64,000 bases of DNA from CAZWLY01 sp964634465 (GTDB lineage Bacteria; Desulfobacterota; Desulfarculia; G963662305), in the NCBI GenBank assembly GCA_964634465.1, contig CAZWLY010000007.1:166850-230849 (forward strand). The letters run 5' to 3'. Positions 8,495 through 16,613 of the stretch are shown in pieces (position 1 is the first letter of the stretch; every line of letters begins with the position of its first letter). The translations under genes and the position numbers were made by a program. Under the pieces are notes generated by a model, which was not told the origin of the DNA, ran no database searches, and saw only the letters and a list, made by a program, of their open reading frames with translations.

Positions 8495-9232
8495 TCAGCC
8501 GCCGCCCGCCAAGATCCTCTCCACCTTGAATACGTCTTCGGGGCGATCGACCTCGATGGAGTCGTGTTCGGTGACGGCGACCTTGATCCTGTGGCCGTGT
8601 TCCAGGGCGCGGAGCATCTCCAGTTTCTCGATCTCCTCCAGTTTGCCGGTCGGCAACTCGTGGAACAGGTCCAGGAACCAGCGCCGGTAGGCGTAGATGC
8701 CCAGGTGCTTCAGGTAAGTCACCGGGTTGTCGCCGTCCCGGTCAAAGGGCAGGGCCGCCCTGGAAAAGTAGAGGGCGTAGCCTTCCTCGTCCAAGACCGC
8801 GGCCACGTTGACCGGGTCCTGGGCGTCCTCGGGGCTCATCGGCACGGCCAGGGTGGCCATCCCCAGCTCGGGGTCGTCCTGAAGGGGTTTCGCCACCTCC
8901 TCGATGGTCTCGGGCGGGATGAGCGGTTGGTCGCCCTGGACGTTGATCACGATGTCGTTTTCGGTCAGGCCCAGCCGGCGAGCCGCTTCCCAGACCCGAT
9001 CGGTGCCGCAACGGTGCTCGGCGGCGGTCATCACCGCCTGGGCGCCGAACTCGGCGCAGGTCCGGGCGATCCGGTCGTCATCGGTGGCGATGACCACTCG
9101 ATCGACGCCCTCGGCCTTGGCCGCCTGCTCGAAGACCCGTTGGACCATGGGCTTGCCTGCGATCAGGGCCAGAGGCTTGCCCGGCAGGCGGGTGGAGGCG
9201 TAGCGGACCGGGATGAAAACGACGACGCTCAT
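8495..9232 (-). CDS. kdsB: CMP-KDO / CMP-Kdo8N synthetase (KdsB family cytidylyltransferase)
   Basis: Transfers CMP from CTP to a 3-deoxy-octulosonate so it can be added to lipid A. The 245-residue length and the boxes PVRYASTRLPGKPL (substrate/CTP loop, residues 8-21) and NVQGDQPLI (metal site) fit the family. It follows kdnA with only 3 bp between them, in the order kdnB-kdnA-kdsB. In Shewanella the KdsB encoded with KdnA/KdnB prefers the 8-amino sugar, so by context this copy probably activates Kdo8N rather than ordinary KDO. Sequence alone does not settle that preference. Confidence 0.92.
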   Translation of the reverse strand: MSVVVFIPVRYASTRLPGKPLALIAGKPMVQRVFEQAAKAEGVDRVVIATDDDRIARTCAEFGAQAVMTAAEHRCGTDRVWEAARRLGLTENDIVINVQGDQPLIPPETIEEVAKPLQDDPELGMATLAVPMSPEDAQDPVNVAAVLDEEGYALYFSRAALPFDRDGDNPVTYLKHLGIYAYRRWFLDLFHELPTGKLEEIEKLEMLRALEHGHRIKVAVTEHDSIEVDRPEDVFKVERILAGGG

Positions 9233-9235
9233 CGT

Positions 9236-10432
9236 CTACAATGCCTGGGCCGCCTTGTCGATGGCCGCCTCCAACTCGGCCAGCCGCTCGTCGGTCATGT
9301 TGACCATGATCTGCCAGGACAAAAGACGGGACATGACCGCGTCCGAGGCCGGCAGGGCGTCCGGCGGGAAGCTCAGCCGGCGGCCGTCCTCGCGGACGAA
9401 GGGCCAACCCGAGGCGCGGCAGGTCTTGGCCCCGTGGAGGTGTTCCCAACGGCGGTAGTAGTGCCAGGTGTTGTGGTACCAGGAGATGGCCCCGCAGCTG
9501 GCCTCGCTCAAGGCGGCGTTGAACCTGTCGGCCTCTTCGGCCGTGGCGTGGAACCAGGAGACGAATGTCGCCGTGTCGCCGGCCGGGTCGGGGTAGCGAC
9601 GGAAGGTCACGCCGGGGACCTTGGCGAGCGCTTCGGTCAGCCGGGCCTTGTGGGCCCGCATCCTGGCGATCATGTCGTCCAACTTGCCGAGCTGGGCCAA
9701 GCCCAGCGCGCCCTGGAGCTCGTTCATCCGGTAGTTGAGCCCGATGAAGCGCCGGCCCTCGTTGCCCCGGCCGACCGGGCGGTGGTCGTGGCCGTGGTCG
9801 TGGAACTCGCTCATCGTCCGCCACAGCTCGGCGTCGTTGGTGATGATCCCGCCGCCCTCGCCGCAGGTGATGGTCTTGACCGCGTCGAAGCTCAAGCAGC
9901 CGCAGGCGCCCCAGGTGCCCAGATGACGGCCGTTTATCCGGCCGCCCAGGGCCTGGGCGGTGTCCTCGATTAGAATCAGGCCGTGCTTTTCGGCCACGCC
10001 GGCCACGGCCTCGATGTCGGCCATGCCGCCGCACATGTGGACGACGACGATGGCCTTGGTCCGGTCGGTGATCTTGTCTTCGAGACGGTTCGGGTCGAGG
10101 CACAGCGTGTCGTCCACCTCGGCGAAGACCGGCTCGGCCCCGACGTCGAAGATCGCCTCCCAGGTGGCGACGAAGGTGAAGCCGGGGCAGATGACCTCGT
10201 CGCCCGGCCCCAGCCCCAGGGCGGCCAGGGCCACCTTGAGCGCCGCGGTGCCCGAAGCGACGGCCAGGGCGTGGCCGGCGCCGGTGTATTCGGCCAGGGC
10301 CGTCTCGAACTGGCGCACCTTCCACTGCTCGCCCCGCTGCTCGCCGAACTCATAGCGGAACAAAACGCCCTTGTTAAGAACCTCTTCGATCTCTTTTCTC
10401 TCTTCGGCTCCCAGTACTTCAAAGCCCGGCAT
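9236..10432 (-). CDS. kdnA: 8-amino-3,8-dideoxy-octulosonate transaminase (DegT/DnrJ family)
   Basis: A 398-residue PLP enzyme of the sugar-aminotransferase family. It has the cofactor-binding stretch SGTAALKVALAALG, the EDTAQALGG box and the Schiff-base lysine in SFDAVKTITCGEGGG. The N-terminus MPGFEVLG resembles what I recall of Shewanella KdnA. Known KdnA proteins aminate the C8 aldehyde of KDO made by KdnB. Here it sits between an iron-type alcohol dehydrogenase (KdnB-like) and a CMP-KDO synthetase, the complete Kdo8N set. An alternative would be another nucleotide-sugar aminotransferase, but the kdsB neighbour argues against it. Confidence 0.82.
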   Translation of the reverse strand: MPGFEVLGAEERKEIEEVLNKGVLFRYEFGEQRGEQWKVRQFETALAEYTGAGHALAVASGTAALKVALAALGLGPGDEVICPGFTFVATWEAIFDVGAEPVFAEVDDTLCLDPNRLEDKITDRTKAIVVVHMCGGMADIEAVAGVAEKHGLILIEDTAQALGGRINGRHLGTWGACGCLSFDAVKTITCGEGGGIITNDAELWRTMSEFHDHGHDHRPVGRGNEGRRFIGLNYRMNELQGALGLAQLGKLDDMIARMRAHKARLTEALAKVPGVTFRRYPDPAGDTATFVSWFHATAEEADRFNAALSEASCGAISWYHNTWHYYRRWEHLHGAKTCRASGWPFVREDGRRLSFPPDALPASDAVMSRLLSWQIMVNMTDERLAELEAAIDKAAQAL

Positions 10433-10442
10433 TTTTCCCTCG

Positions 10443-11582
10443 CTAGTAGGCGGTCTTATAGACGGCCAACACTTCCTCCAGGCTCATCGGCCTGGGGTTG
10501 TTGTCCATGCACAGCTTGACGTTGAGCGCCGCCTCAGCCATCTCGCGGAGCGCTTCCCTGGGGATGCCCAATTCACCCAAGCCGAGCGGGATGCCGATCT
10601 CCCGGCACAGCTCGGCCACGAACTCGATCGCCGACTCGCCGGGTTCGAGCCCCAGGGCCCAGGCGATGGCCGTGAATTTGTCCGGCTCGGCCTCGGCGTT
10701 GAACTCCATGATGTGGGCCAGCAAGACGGCGTTGGCCGTGCCGTGGCCGACGCCGTAGAATGCGCCCAGGGGATAGGCCAGACCGTGGCAGGCTCCCACC
10801 CCGGCCCCGGCCAGGGCCCGGCCGGCCAGGTGGGCCCCCAAAAGCATGCCCTCCCGGGCCTCGGTGTCGTCGGCGCCGTTCTTCACCGCCCGGACCAGGC
10901 ACTGGCCGATGAGCTCGATGGCCGTCAGGGCATACATGTTGCTGACGATGTTCGAGCGCTTGGCGACGAAGGCCTCGACGGCGTGGGTCAGGGCGTCGAG
11001 ACCGGTGTAGGCGGTCACCTCGGCCGGCAGGTTCATGGTCAAATCCGGGTCGAGGATGACCGTCTCCGGATAGAGGTGGGGCGAGTTGATTCCGCCCTTG
11101 CGTTTCTCCTGGCGCATGGTGAAGACCGAGGTCCAGGTCGCTTCCGAGCCGGTGCCGGCCGTGGTCGGAACCATGATCTTCGGCAGTCCGGCTTTGGGCA
11201 GCAGTTCAACGCCGATGTAGTCCACCGCCCGGCCGTCGTTGCCGGCCAGCGCCGCCGCGGCCTTGGCCACGTCCATGGCGGAGCCGCCGCCCAAACCGAC
11301 CACCACCTGGCAGCCGCTTTGCCTGGCCAGGGCCGCCGCCTCGTCGGCCTCCTCCGGGGCCGGTTCGGCTCTCAGCTCCGAGAAGACGACCACCCGGCAT
11401 CCGGCTTCCTCCAGACTGGCCTTGGCCCGACCGAAGAAATCCAGCCGGACCACCTGGGGATCGGCCACCAGCAGCACCTTCTCGCCGCCCAGGGCCCTGG
11501 CCTCGGCCCCCAACTGGCTCAGCGCCCCGGCCTCGAAGATCGTCTTTCTGGGCCCCTCGAGTTTCAACGATATCGATTCCAC
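10443..11582 (-). CDS. kdnB: KDO 8-oxidase / iron-type alcohol dehydrogenase
   Basis: A roughly 379-residue group III (iron-containing) alcohol dehydrogenase. It shows the nucleotide loop GLGGGSAMDVAKA, TTAGTGSEAT, and the metal ligands in GLDALTHAVEAF and GACHGLAYPLGAFYGVGHG. In the Kdo8N pathway KdnB oxidises the C8 hydroxyl of KDO to the aldehyde used by KdnA, its neighbour 10 bp downstream. The GTG at 11582 was chosen because it follows a GAAGGGG ribosome site; a start at 11633 is possible. If the neighbours are ignored it could be a generic alcohol or butanol dehydrogenase. Confidence 0.8.
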   Translation of the reverse strand: MESISLKLEGPRKTIFEAGALSQLGAEARALGGEKVLLVADPQVVRLDFFGRAKASLEEAGCRVVVFSELRAEPAPEEADEAAALARQSGCQVVVGLGGGSAMDVAKAAAALAGNDGRAVDYIGVELLPKAGLPKIMVPTTAGTGSEATWTSVFTMRQEKRKGGINSPHLYPETVILDPDLTMNLPAEVTAYTGLDALTHAVEAFVAKRSNIVSNMYALTAIELIGQCLVRAVKNGADDTEAREGMLLGAHLAGRALAGAGVGACHGLAYPLGAFYGVGHGTANAVLLAHIMEFNAEAEPDKFTAIAWALGLEPGESAIEFVAELCREIGIPLGLGELGIPREALREMAEAALNVKLCMDNNPRPMSLEEVLAVYKTAY

Positions 11583-11652
11583 TGCCCCTTCTCCCAAACG
11601 ATATTCGGCTCGGTGTTCACGTCGCAAGACCACCAGGCTCTTTTGGCTGCCG

Positions 11653-11661
11653 AGTATAGCA
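11653..11661 (-). promoter_or_regulatory. Extended -10 promoter upstream of kdnB
   Basis: The minus strand reads TGC-TATACT, an extended -10 (TGnTATAAT-like), about 70 nt before the kdnB start. No good -35 is present, as is usual for this class. It would let kdnBA-kdsB be expressed independently of the aconitase gene upstream. Confidence 0.4.
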
Positions 11662-11681
11662 CGCCCCTCGTCGGCGAGGGA

Positions 11682-13607
11682 TTATCGAGTCTGGGCCTTG
11701 ATGTAATTCAACAACCCTCCGGCCAGGACGATCTGTCGTTCCCGGGGGTTCAAGTCTGTTTCGAGGCGGATGGTCCGCGCCCCGGTCCGGGCCTCGATCT
11801 CGGTCGCCCCCGTTTCGAGGGCCGCCCTCAATCCCGGCAGTTCCACCCGGTCACCCGGTTTCATCGCCTCGTAGTCGGCCGGGTCGGCCAACGTCAGCGG
11901 GAGGACGCCGAAGTTGATCAGGTTGGCCCGGTGGATCCGGGCGAAGGACTTGGCGATCTTGGCCCTGATCCCCAGGTGCCTCGGCCCCAGGGCGGCGTGT
12001 TCCCTGGATGAGCCCTGGCCGTAGTTCTCTCCTCCCAAAACGATCCCCGCTCCGGCCCTCTCGGCCCGCTCGGCGAAGTCGGCGTCGAGGCCGGAAAAGG
12101 CGAACCGGCTGATCTTGCCGATGTTGGATCGCCAGGGCAGCACCTTGGCCCCGCCGGGCATGATGTCGTCGGTGGTGATGTTGTCCCCGACCTTCAAGAC
12201 CACCTTGGCGGACAGGTCTTTGGGCAGGGGGTCGAGGGCGGGGAAGAGGGCGATGTGCGGGCCGCGGACGATCTCCACTTGGGCGGCCTCCTCGGGCGGC
12301 AGCGGCTTGAGCAGCCCGGAGTCGTTGAGGATGAACCTCTCCGGCTGGACGATCGTCGGGTAGTCGCCCAGCTCCCTGGGGTCGGTGATCCGGCCGGTCA
12401 GCGCCGCGGCCACGGCCGTTTCGGCCGAGCAGAGATAGACCTGGTCGTTCGGCGTTCCCGATCGGCCGGGGAAGTTGCGGGGGAAGGTCCGAAGCGAGAT
12501 CGAACCCGAGGCCGGGGCCTGGCCCATGCCGATGCAACCCAGGCAGCCGGGCTGATGGATGCGGGCCCCGGCGGCGATCAGCTTGGCCAGCCCGCCCGAG
12601 GCGGCCAGGTTGGTCAGCACCTGGCGCGAGCCGGGGTTGATCTCGAAGGAGACGCCGGCGTGGACCGTCTTGCCGTCCAGAATCTCGGCGGCCAGCATCA
12701 GATCGCGGTAGCCCGAGTTGCCCGAGGAGCCGATGATGACCTGGCCCACCTCCCGGCCGGCGACTTCGCGGACCGGAACGACGTTGTCGGGCGAGGAGGG
12801 GCGGGCGATCAAGGGCTCCAGGCTGGACAGATTGAGTTCCACGATCTCGTCGAAGTCGGCCTCGTCGCCGCCGGCCGCCTCCCGCCAGGCGTCGCCCCGC
12901 CCCTGGGCTTCGAGCCAGGCTTTGGCGACCCCATCCGAGGGAAAGAGAGAGGTGGTCGCCCCCAGTTCGGCGCCCATGTGGCAGATCGTCGCCCGGGCGG
13001 CCATGTCGAGCCCGGCTACGCCCGGCCCGAAGTACTCGATTATCCAACCCAGACCGCCCTTGACGGTCAACCTTTTGAGCATCTCCAGGATGACGTCCTT
13101 GCCGGCCGACCAGGGCGGCAACTGGCCGGTCAGCCTGACGCCCATGATCTTGGGGCAAGTCAGAAAGAAGGGCTGGCCGGCCATGGCCGCGGCCACGTCC
13201 AACCCGCCGGCGCCCATGGCCAGGCCGCCGAGGGCGCCGGCCATGGGGGTGTGGCTGTCCGAGCCGAGGAGCGTCTTGCCCGGTGCGGCGAAGCGCTCCA
13301 GGTGGACCTGATGGCAGATGCCGTTGCCCGGTTCGGAGAAGTTGATCCCGAAGCGCTGGGCCGCGGTCCTCAAAAAGAGGTGGTCGTCGGCGTTTTTCGG
13401 GTCGGCCTGCAGCAAGTTGTGATCGACGTAACTGACCGCCGTCTCGACCTTGACCCGATCCAACCCCAGCGACTCGAACTCCAGGTAGGCCAGGGTGCCG
13501 GTGGCGTCCTGGGTCAAGGTCTGGTCGATCTTCAGGGCGATGGTCTCACCGGGCGCAAAAGCGCCTTCGATCAGGTGATCCTCGATTATTCTTTTGGCCA
13601 GGCTCAT
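11682..13607 (-). CDS. acnA: Aconitate hydratase
   Basis: Interconverts citrate and isocitrate with a [4Fe-4S] cluster. The 641 residues show the aconitase boxes LLGSDSHTPMAGALGGLAMGAGG, QPGCLGCIGMGQ (two cluster cysteines), the VGDNITTDDIMPGG swivel-domain start and GGENYGQGSSREHAALGP. The length fits the shorter aconitase of Desulfobacterota and some archaea rather than the 890-residue AcnA/B of enterics. ATG at 13607 is preferred over GTG at 13613 because a GGGGGAG site lies five bases ahead of it. It lies 99 bp upstream of kdnB on the same strand, with a hairpin between. Confidence 0.95.
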   Translation of the reverse strand: MSLAKRIIEDHLIEGAFAPGETIALKIDQTLTQDATGTLAYLEFESLGLDRVKVETAVSYVDHNLLQADPKNADDHLFLRTAAQRFGINFSEPGNGICHQVHLERFAAPGKTLLGSDSHTPMAGALGGLAMGAGGLDVAAAMAGQPFFLTCPKIMGVRLTGQLPPWSAGKDVILEMLKRLTVKGGLGWIIEYFGPGVAGLDMAARATICHMGAELGATTSLFPSDGVAKAWLEAQGRGDAWREAAGGDEADFDEIVELNLSSLEPLIARPSSPDNVVPVREVAGREVGQVIIGSSGNSGYRDLMLAAEILDGKTVHAGVSFEINPGSRQVLTNLAASGGLAKLIAAGARIHQPGCLGCIGMGQAPASGSISLRTFPRNFPGRSGTPNDQVYLCSAETAVAAALTGRITDPRELGDYPTIVQPERFILNDSGLLKPLPPEEAAQVEIVRGPHIALFPALDPLPKDLSAKVVLKVGDNITTDDIMPGGAKVLPWRSNIGKISRFAFSGLDADFAERAERAGAGIVLGGENYGQGSSREHAALGPRHLGIRAKIAKSFARIHRANLINFGVLPLTLADPADYEAMKPGDRVELPGLRAALETGATEIEARTGARTIRLETDLNPRERQIVLAGGLLNYIKAQTR

Positions 13608-13633
13608 GCTCACTCCCCCGATCCGGTCCGGCC

Positions 13634-13662
13634 AGTTTAACCGACTGGGGCCGAGAGAACAA
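13634..13662 (-). promoter_or_regulatory. Candidate promoter of aconitase
   Basis: TTGTTC (13657-13662) and TAAACT (13634-13639) on the minus strand with a 17-bp spacer, about 25 nt before the aconitase start. Moderate match to sigma70. Confidence 0.4.
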
Positions 13663-13722
13663 GATACACGGGCGGCATGTCAGGCTCGGGGAAGATTTTC
13701 CCAGGCTGCTTTCAAAGCTCCT

Positions 13723-14178
13723 CTAACCTTGGTCGTACAGCGAGGCGGCGATGGCGGCGACGCGCTCCCGCCAGCGGGGGTCGTCCTTGTTCAGCTCCAG
13801 CTCCTCGCGGAAGTCCTCGATGTCGTGGCCGATTATTTTGTAGGGGTTGGTCTTGGCGTCCAGGTCGTAGAAGCAGTGGCGCAGCTCGTGGCGGATGAGG
13901 CGGACGCGGTCGGTTTCGTCGATGGCGTCCCAGACCTGGGCGTCCAGGTAGAGGATGTAGTCGAAGCCCTGGTCCGAGCCGGCCTCGTCCCGGGTCAGGT
14001 GGCGCATGACGGTGCTGGTGGCTTGGATGCGGCCCAGCACGAAATGACCGCCGGACATCCTTTTTTTGGTGTCGAAAAGAACTTTTATCTTGGCGTTGAC
14101 AAGATAGGGAAACCATTCGCGCCGGACCCGATCGACCAGGTCCAGCACCTCGGCGGGGGGATCTTGGTAACGCGACAC
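13723..14178 (-). CDS. Putative zinc metallopeptidase (phage-metallopeptidase-like family)
   Basis: A 151-residue soluble protein containing RHELRHC near residue 96, an HExxH zinc-binding helix with Glu as catalytic base, and a later GHDIEDFREE that can supply the third ligand. The overall pattern (small, HELRH, acidic region behind) fits the Pfam group described as putative phage metallopeptidase, although no phage genes are nearby. The substrate is unknown. It stands alone on the minus strand, divergent from a small plus-strand gene. Confidence 0.7.
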   Translation of the reverse strand: MSRYQDPPAEVLDLVDRVRREWFPYLVNAKIKVLFDTKKRMSGGHFVLGRIQATSTVMRHLTRDEAGSDQGFDYILYLDAQVWDAIDETDRVRLIRHELRHCFYDLDAKTNPYKIIGHDIEDFREELELNKDDPRWRERVAAIAASLYDQG

Positions 14179-14249
14179 TGGGTCCTCCTCCTGGCTGGAC
14201 GATTGGGGGCGGCCGGACGCCGCCGGATCATCGAAGCGCCCATCATGCG

Positions 14250-14258
14250 TGATATGAT
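14250..14258 (+). promoter_or_regulatory. Extended -10 element upstream of the 88-residue gene
   Basis: TG-A-TATGAT with a start site expected near 14265, 27 nt ahead of the ATG at 14292. No convincing -35. Confidence 0.35.
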
Positions 14259-14291
14259 GAAGACCGTCAATCTCTAAAGCGGGGAGGGGAG

Positions 14292-14558
14292 ATGAAAAGG
14301 TTCGTCCACCGCTTCGAAAGGGTGATCAACGGTCCCCAGTCCCGGATCGTCATCGGGGCCATCGTCGTCGGCTGCGCCGCGATGGAGATGGCGGACACCG
14401 CCTTCGAGGAGTTGATCGGGCTGGATATCAAGACCTACATGGGCGTCATCGCCTTGGGCCTCCAGCAGGTACTTTCGGCCACGGCCGAGTTGGTCCTGGG
14501 GATGTGGCACATCGAGGCCGGCCGCGAGATGGAGGCCGGGGTCAAGGTCGATTCCTGA
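14292..14558 (+). CDS. Small hypothetical protein, possible membrane protein
   Basis: 88 residues following a strong GGGGAGGGGAG ribosome site. Two moderately hydrophobic stretches (about 20-37 and 50-70) could be membrane helices or an amphipathic hairpin; basic N-terminus, acidic C-terminus. I do not recognise the family. The next gene starts 134 bp downstream with its own promoter. The evidence that it is real is the ribosome site, the promoter and normal codon use. Confidence 0.6.
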   Translation: MKRFVHRFERVINGPQSRIVIGAIVVGCAAMEMADTAFEELIGLDIKTYMGVIALGLQQVLSATAELVLGMWHIEAGREMEAGVKVDS

Positions 14559-14607
14559 TGGTCGGTCGCGGCCTCGGCGGGATGATCGCCCGGAAGGCCC
14601 CGTTTTC

Positions 14608-14637
14608 TTGGCCGAGAGGATCGAACGGCCGTATAAT
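14608..14637 (+). promoter_or_regulatory. Promoter of the 144-residue hypothetical gene
   Basis: TTGGCC (14608-14613), 18-bp spacer, consensus TATAAT (14632-14637). It lies 56 nt ahead of the start codon. Confidence 0.55.
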
Positions 14638-14692
14638 CGTGCTCGGGGCCGTCCGGGGAGGGGGATGGCGGCCGACGAGCGAGGTGCGATTG

Positions 14693-15127
14693 ATGGCGGA
14701 TGAGAACAAGAACAACGTGGTCCAACTCGAACGCCACCGGCTCAACAAGAGATACGCCCGGGCCCTGGAAACCATGGGTCGCTTCATGCTGCCCTGGAAG
14801 TCCAGGCTCAAGGAGGGCAGCCTTTATATCACCGTCGATGAGAACGGCATGGTCTACGGCCGGATCATCGAGTTCATCGGCGGCGACGCCCCCAAGGGCT
14901 CGCCGGTGCCGTCGCTCATCGCCAAGAGCCGCCATTACACCCAGGCCGAGCCCGAGGGCAAGGAAGAGGAGATTTTCGTGGCCCAGGTCTGGGGGCTTTT
15001 GACCGAGAAGCAGTTCGAGCGGGCCCGGCAGTTGGGCTGGCCGGCCGCCCGGGGACGGTTCCTGGACCAGGTGGTGACCGACGACCCGCGTTACACCATC
15101 ATCTTTCATCCCTCGGACATCGAGTAA
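14693..15127 (+). CDS. Hypothetical soluble protein
   Basis: 144 residues from an ATG at 14693 preceded by GAGGTG. Basic N-terminal third, then a mixed alpha/beta region (GSLYITVDENGMVYGRI) and an acidic end. No signal peptide, membrane helix or known motif. I do not recognise it. It is a single-gene unit with a good promoter, followed by a 300-bp gap. Confidence 0.6.
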   Translation: MADENKNNVVQLERHRLNKRYARALETMGRFMLPWKSRLKEGSLYITVDENGMVYGRIIEFIGGDAPKGSPVPSLIAKSRHYTQAEPEGKEEEIFVAQVWGLLTEKQFERARQLGWPAARGRFLDQVVTDDPRYTIIFHPSDIE

Positions 15128-15427
15128 CGGCCTGGAGTGGATACGGATTCGGTTTTCTCCGGCCGGTCGCCGGCCGGCGAGGACCGGCCAGGCCGCCGCC
15201 CCCAGGCTCACCTTGACGCCTGCCTGTAAAACCACTTGATTCGAATACCTTTTTTGATCGATAGTTGACGGCGCGAGCGAGACGCGGCAGAGTTTGTCTG
15301 AGATATAAGATACAATTATATTTATTTGTTGGTGCAATTTGATCAGGGCGCTGTTCGCTTTCGAAGCGCGTCCGGATCGAGTTCGCCGTTCGGACGCGGC
15401 CTCTGTGGTCGCCTTGAAGAGAAGGAC
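15128..15427 (+). promoter_or_regulatory. AT-rich upstream region and promoter of the DUF6125 gene
   Basis: The 300-bp gap holds a CCGGCCGG hairpin at 15159-15177 and an unusually AT-rich patch at 15240-15330. Within it TTGTCT (15294-15299) and TATATT (15317-15322) are 17 bp apart, a fair sigma70 promoter giving a leader of about 100 nt. No other gene is seen. Confidence 0.5.
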
Positions 15428-15955
15428 ATGAAATCACTGAGCAAGGCTGAATTGAAAGAGCTGTTGAACAAGGGTTGGATGACCCATGATGGAATGTGGT
15501 TTTTTCACTGCCTGCAGGAGTGTGGAATCGAGACGACCAACAAAATAAACCGGGCGGCCGTCAGATCGATGTCGATGATAGAGGCGAAACGGGTCGCCAA
15601 GGCCGTGGGCTTGAAACAGGTCCGAACCTTTGAGGAATTCAAGAGTTTTCTTTCAGGAATGTTCGATGTCGTCAAGGCCGACTTCATGAATTTCGACTTC
15701 AGCCTTACTCCACCCGGTAAGTTTCATATGGAGATGCACCAGTGCTTCGCCCGCGATGGCATCGAAAAGATGGGGGTGCTGGAACAATACGAGTGCGGAT
15801 TGTTTGACCGAATCGAGGGCTGGCTCAAAAGCCTGGAGATCGATTACAGCGTCACCCCCCAGGTGAAGACATGCATGATGCTCACCGACGGCGAATGTTT
15901 TCGGAATTTCGAACTTCACTTCGAAGAAGGCGGAAGCCCGAATCGGTCTGGATGA
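15428..15955 (+). CDS. DUF6125 family protein
   Basis: 175 residues. The conserved opening (LNKGWMTHDGMWFFHCLQECG, here residues 14-34) and the later Cys-containing block match what I know as DUF6125, found in sulfate-reducing and other anaerobic bacteria and without a known function. Conserved HDG, W, H and Cys residues may indicate a metal or substrate site. No signal peptide. ATG 15428 follows GAGAAGGA. A frameshifted paralog follows after 58 bp, so the pair arose by tandem duplication. Base composition is a little more AT-rich than the neighbours. Confidence 0.7.
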   Translation: MKSLSKAELKELLNKGWMTHDGMWFFHCLQECGIETTNKINRAAVRSMSMIEAKRVAKAVGLKQVRTFEEFKSFLSGMFDVVKADFMNFDFSLTPPGKFHMEMHQCFARDGIEKMGVLEQYECGLFDRIEGWLKSLEIDYSVTPQVKTCMMLTDGECFRNFELHFEEGGSPNRSG

Positions 15956-16013
15956 AATACAGGCCCGGGTTTCCGTGGTCGGGTAAGCCGGGTCCCGTGA
16001 AGGAGGCTGGAGC

Positions 16014-16518
16014 ATGAGCAGGGAACAAGTTCAGCTTTCGGCGGAACAAAGGGAAGACATACTCCGCGATCTCTGGATAGCGCACGATGGAAGGTGGTTC
16101 ATAAAAACCGCCTCCGAACTTGGTTTCGAGGCCGCGACCCGGCTGAACCTCACAGTCATCAAATCCTTTGGCAAGACGGAAGTGAAACGGTTGATGTCGG
16201 ACATCGGCATCCAGGCCATCGACGACATCGAAGGCTTGGAATCATTCGTCCGGCTTGCGTCCGATCTCTATTTTCCGAAGGAGCACAAGTTCAGGTTCGA
16301 GGTGCTCGACGAAAACTCCCTCTTGGGCGAGGTGTTGGAGTGCTACGCCTATCAGAACGTGAGTAAGACCGGGGACCACCGCGATCCACCAATGCGCGGC
16401 CAAGACCAGGTTCGACGCCTGGCTGGACGCCCTCGGCCTGTCAGGCGAAACCGTAATGGACAGCAACACCGACACCTGCAACGGCTCTTGCAAAATAGTG
16501 TTCAAAATAGCCTGGTGA
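16014..16518 (+). pseudogene. DUF6125 paralog with a single frameshift
   Basis: Frame 1 from ATG 16014 (ribosome site GGAGG) encodes about 117 residues that align with the upstream paralog (WIAHDGRWFIKTASELGF). Around 16362-16372 the homology jumps to the +1 frame, which continues through IHQCAAKTRFDAWLDALG to a TGA at 16516-16518, restoring a full-length family member of about 167 residues. Without the shift the first frame runs on into low-quality sequence to 16637. A GGGG run at the junction makes a one-base insertion or a base-calling error likely; programmed shifting is less likely. See the separate finding. Confidence 0.65.
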
Positions 16519-16613
16519 GGCGCTTGGCCGGCAATTGGCCCGGATATGGCCTTAAGCGGCCTGCGGTGCCCTCGATCTTCCGGCTCGGGTCCGGCGACTT
16601 CGCCGGGAACCCC

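Noticed and set aside
15159..15177. Terminator at the CCGGCCGG hairpin
   Set aside because: The hairpin has no T run on either strand.
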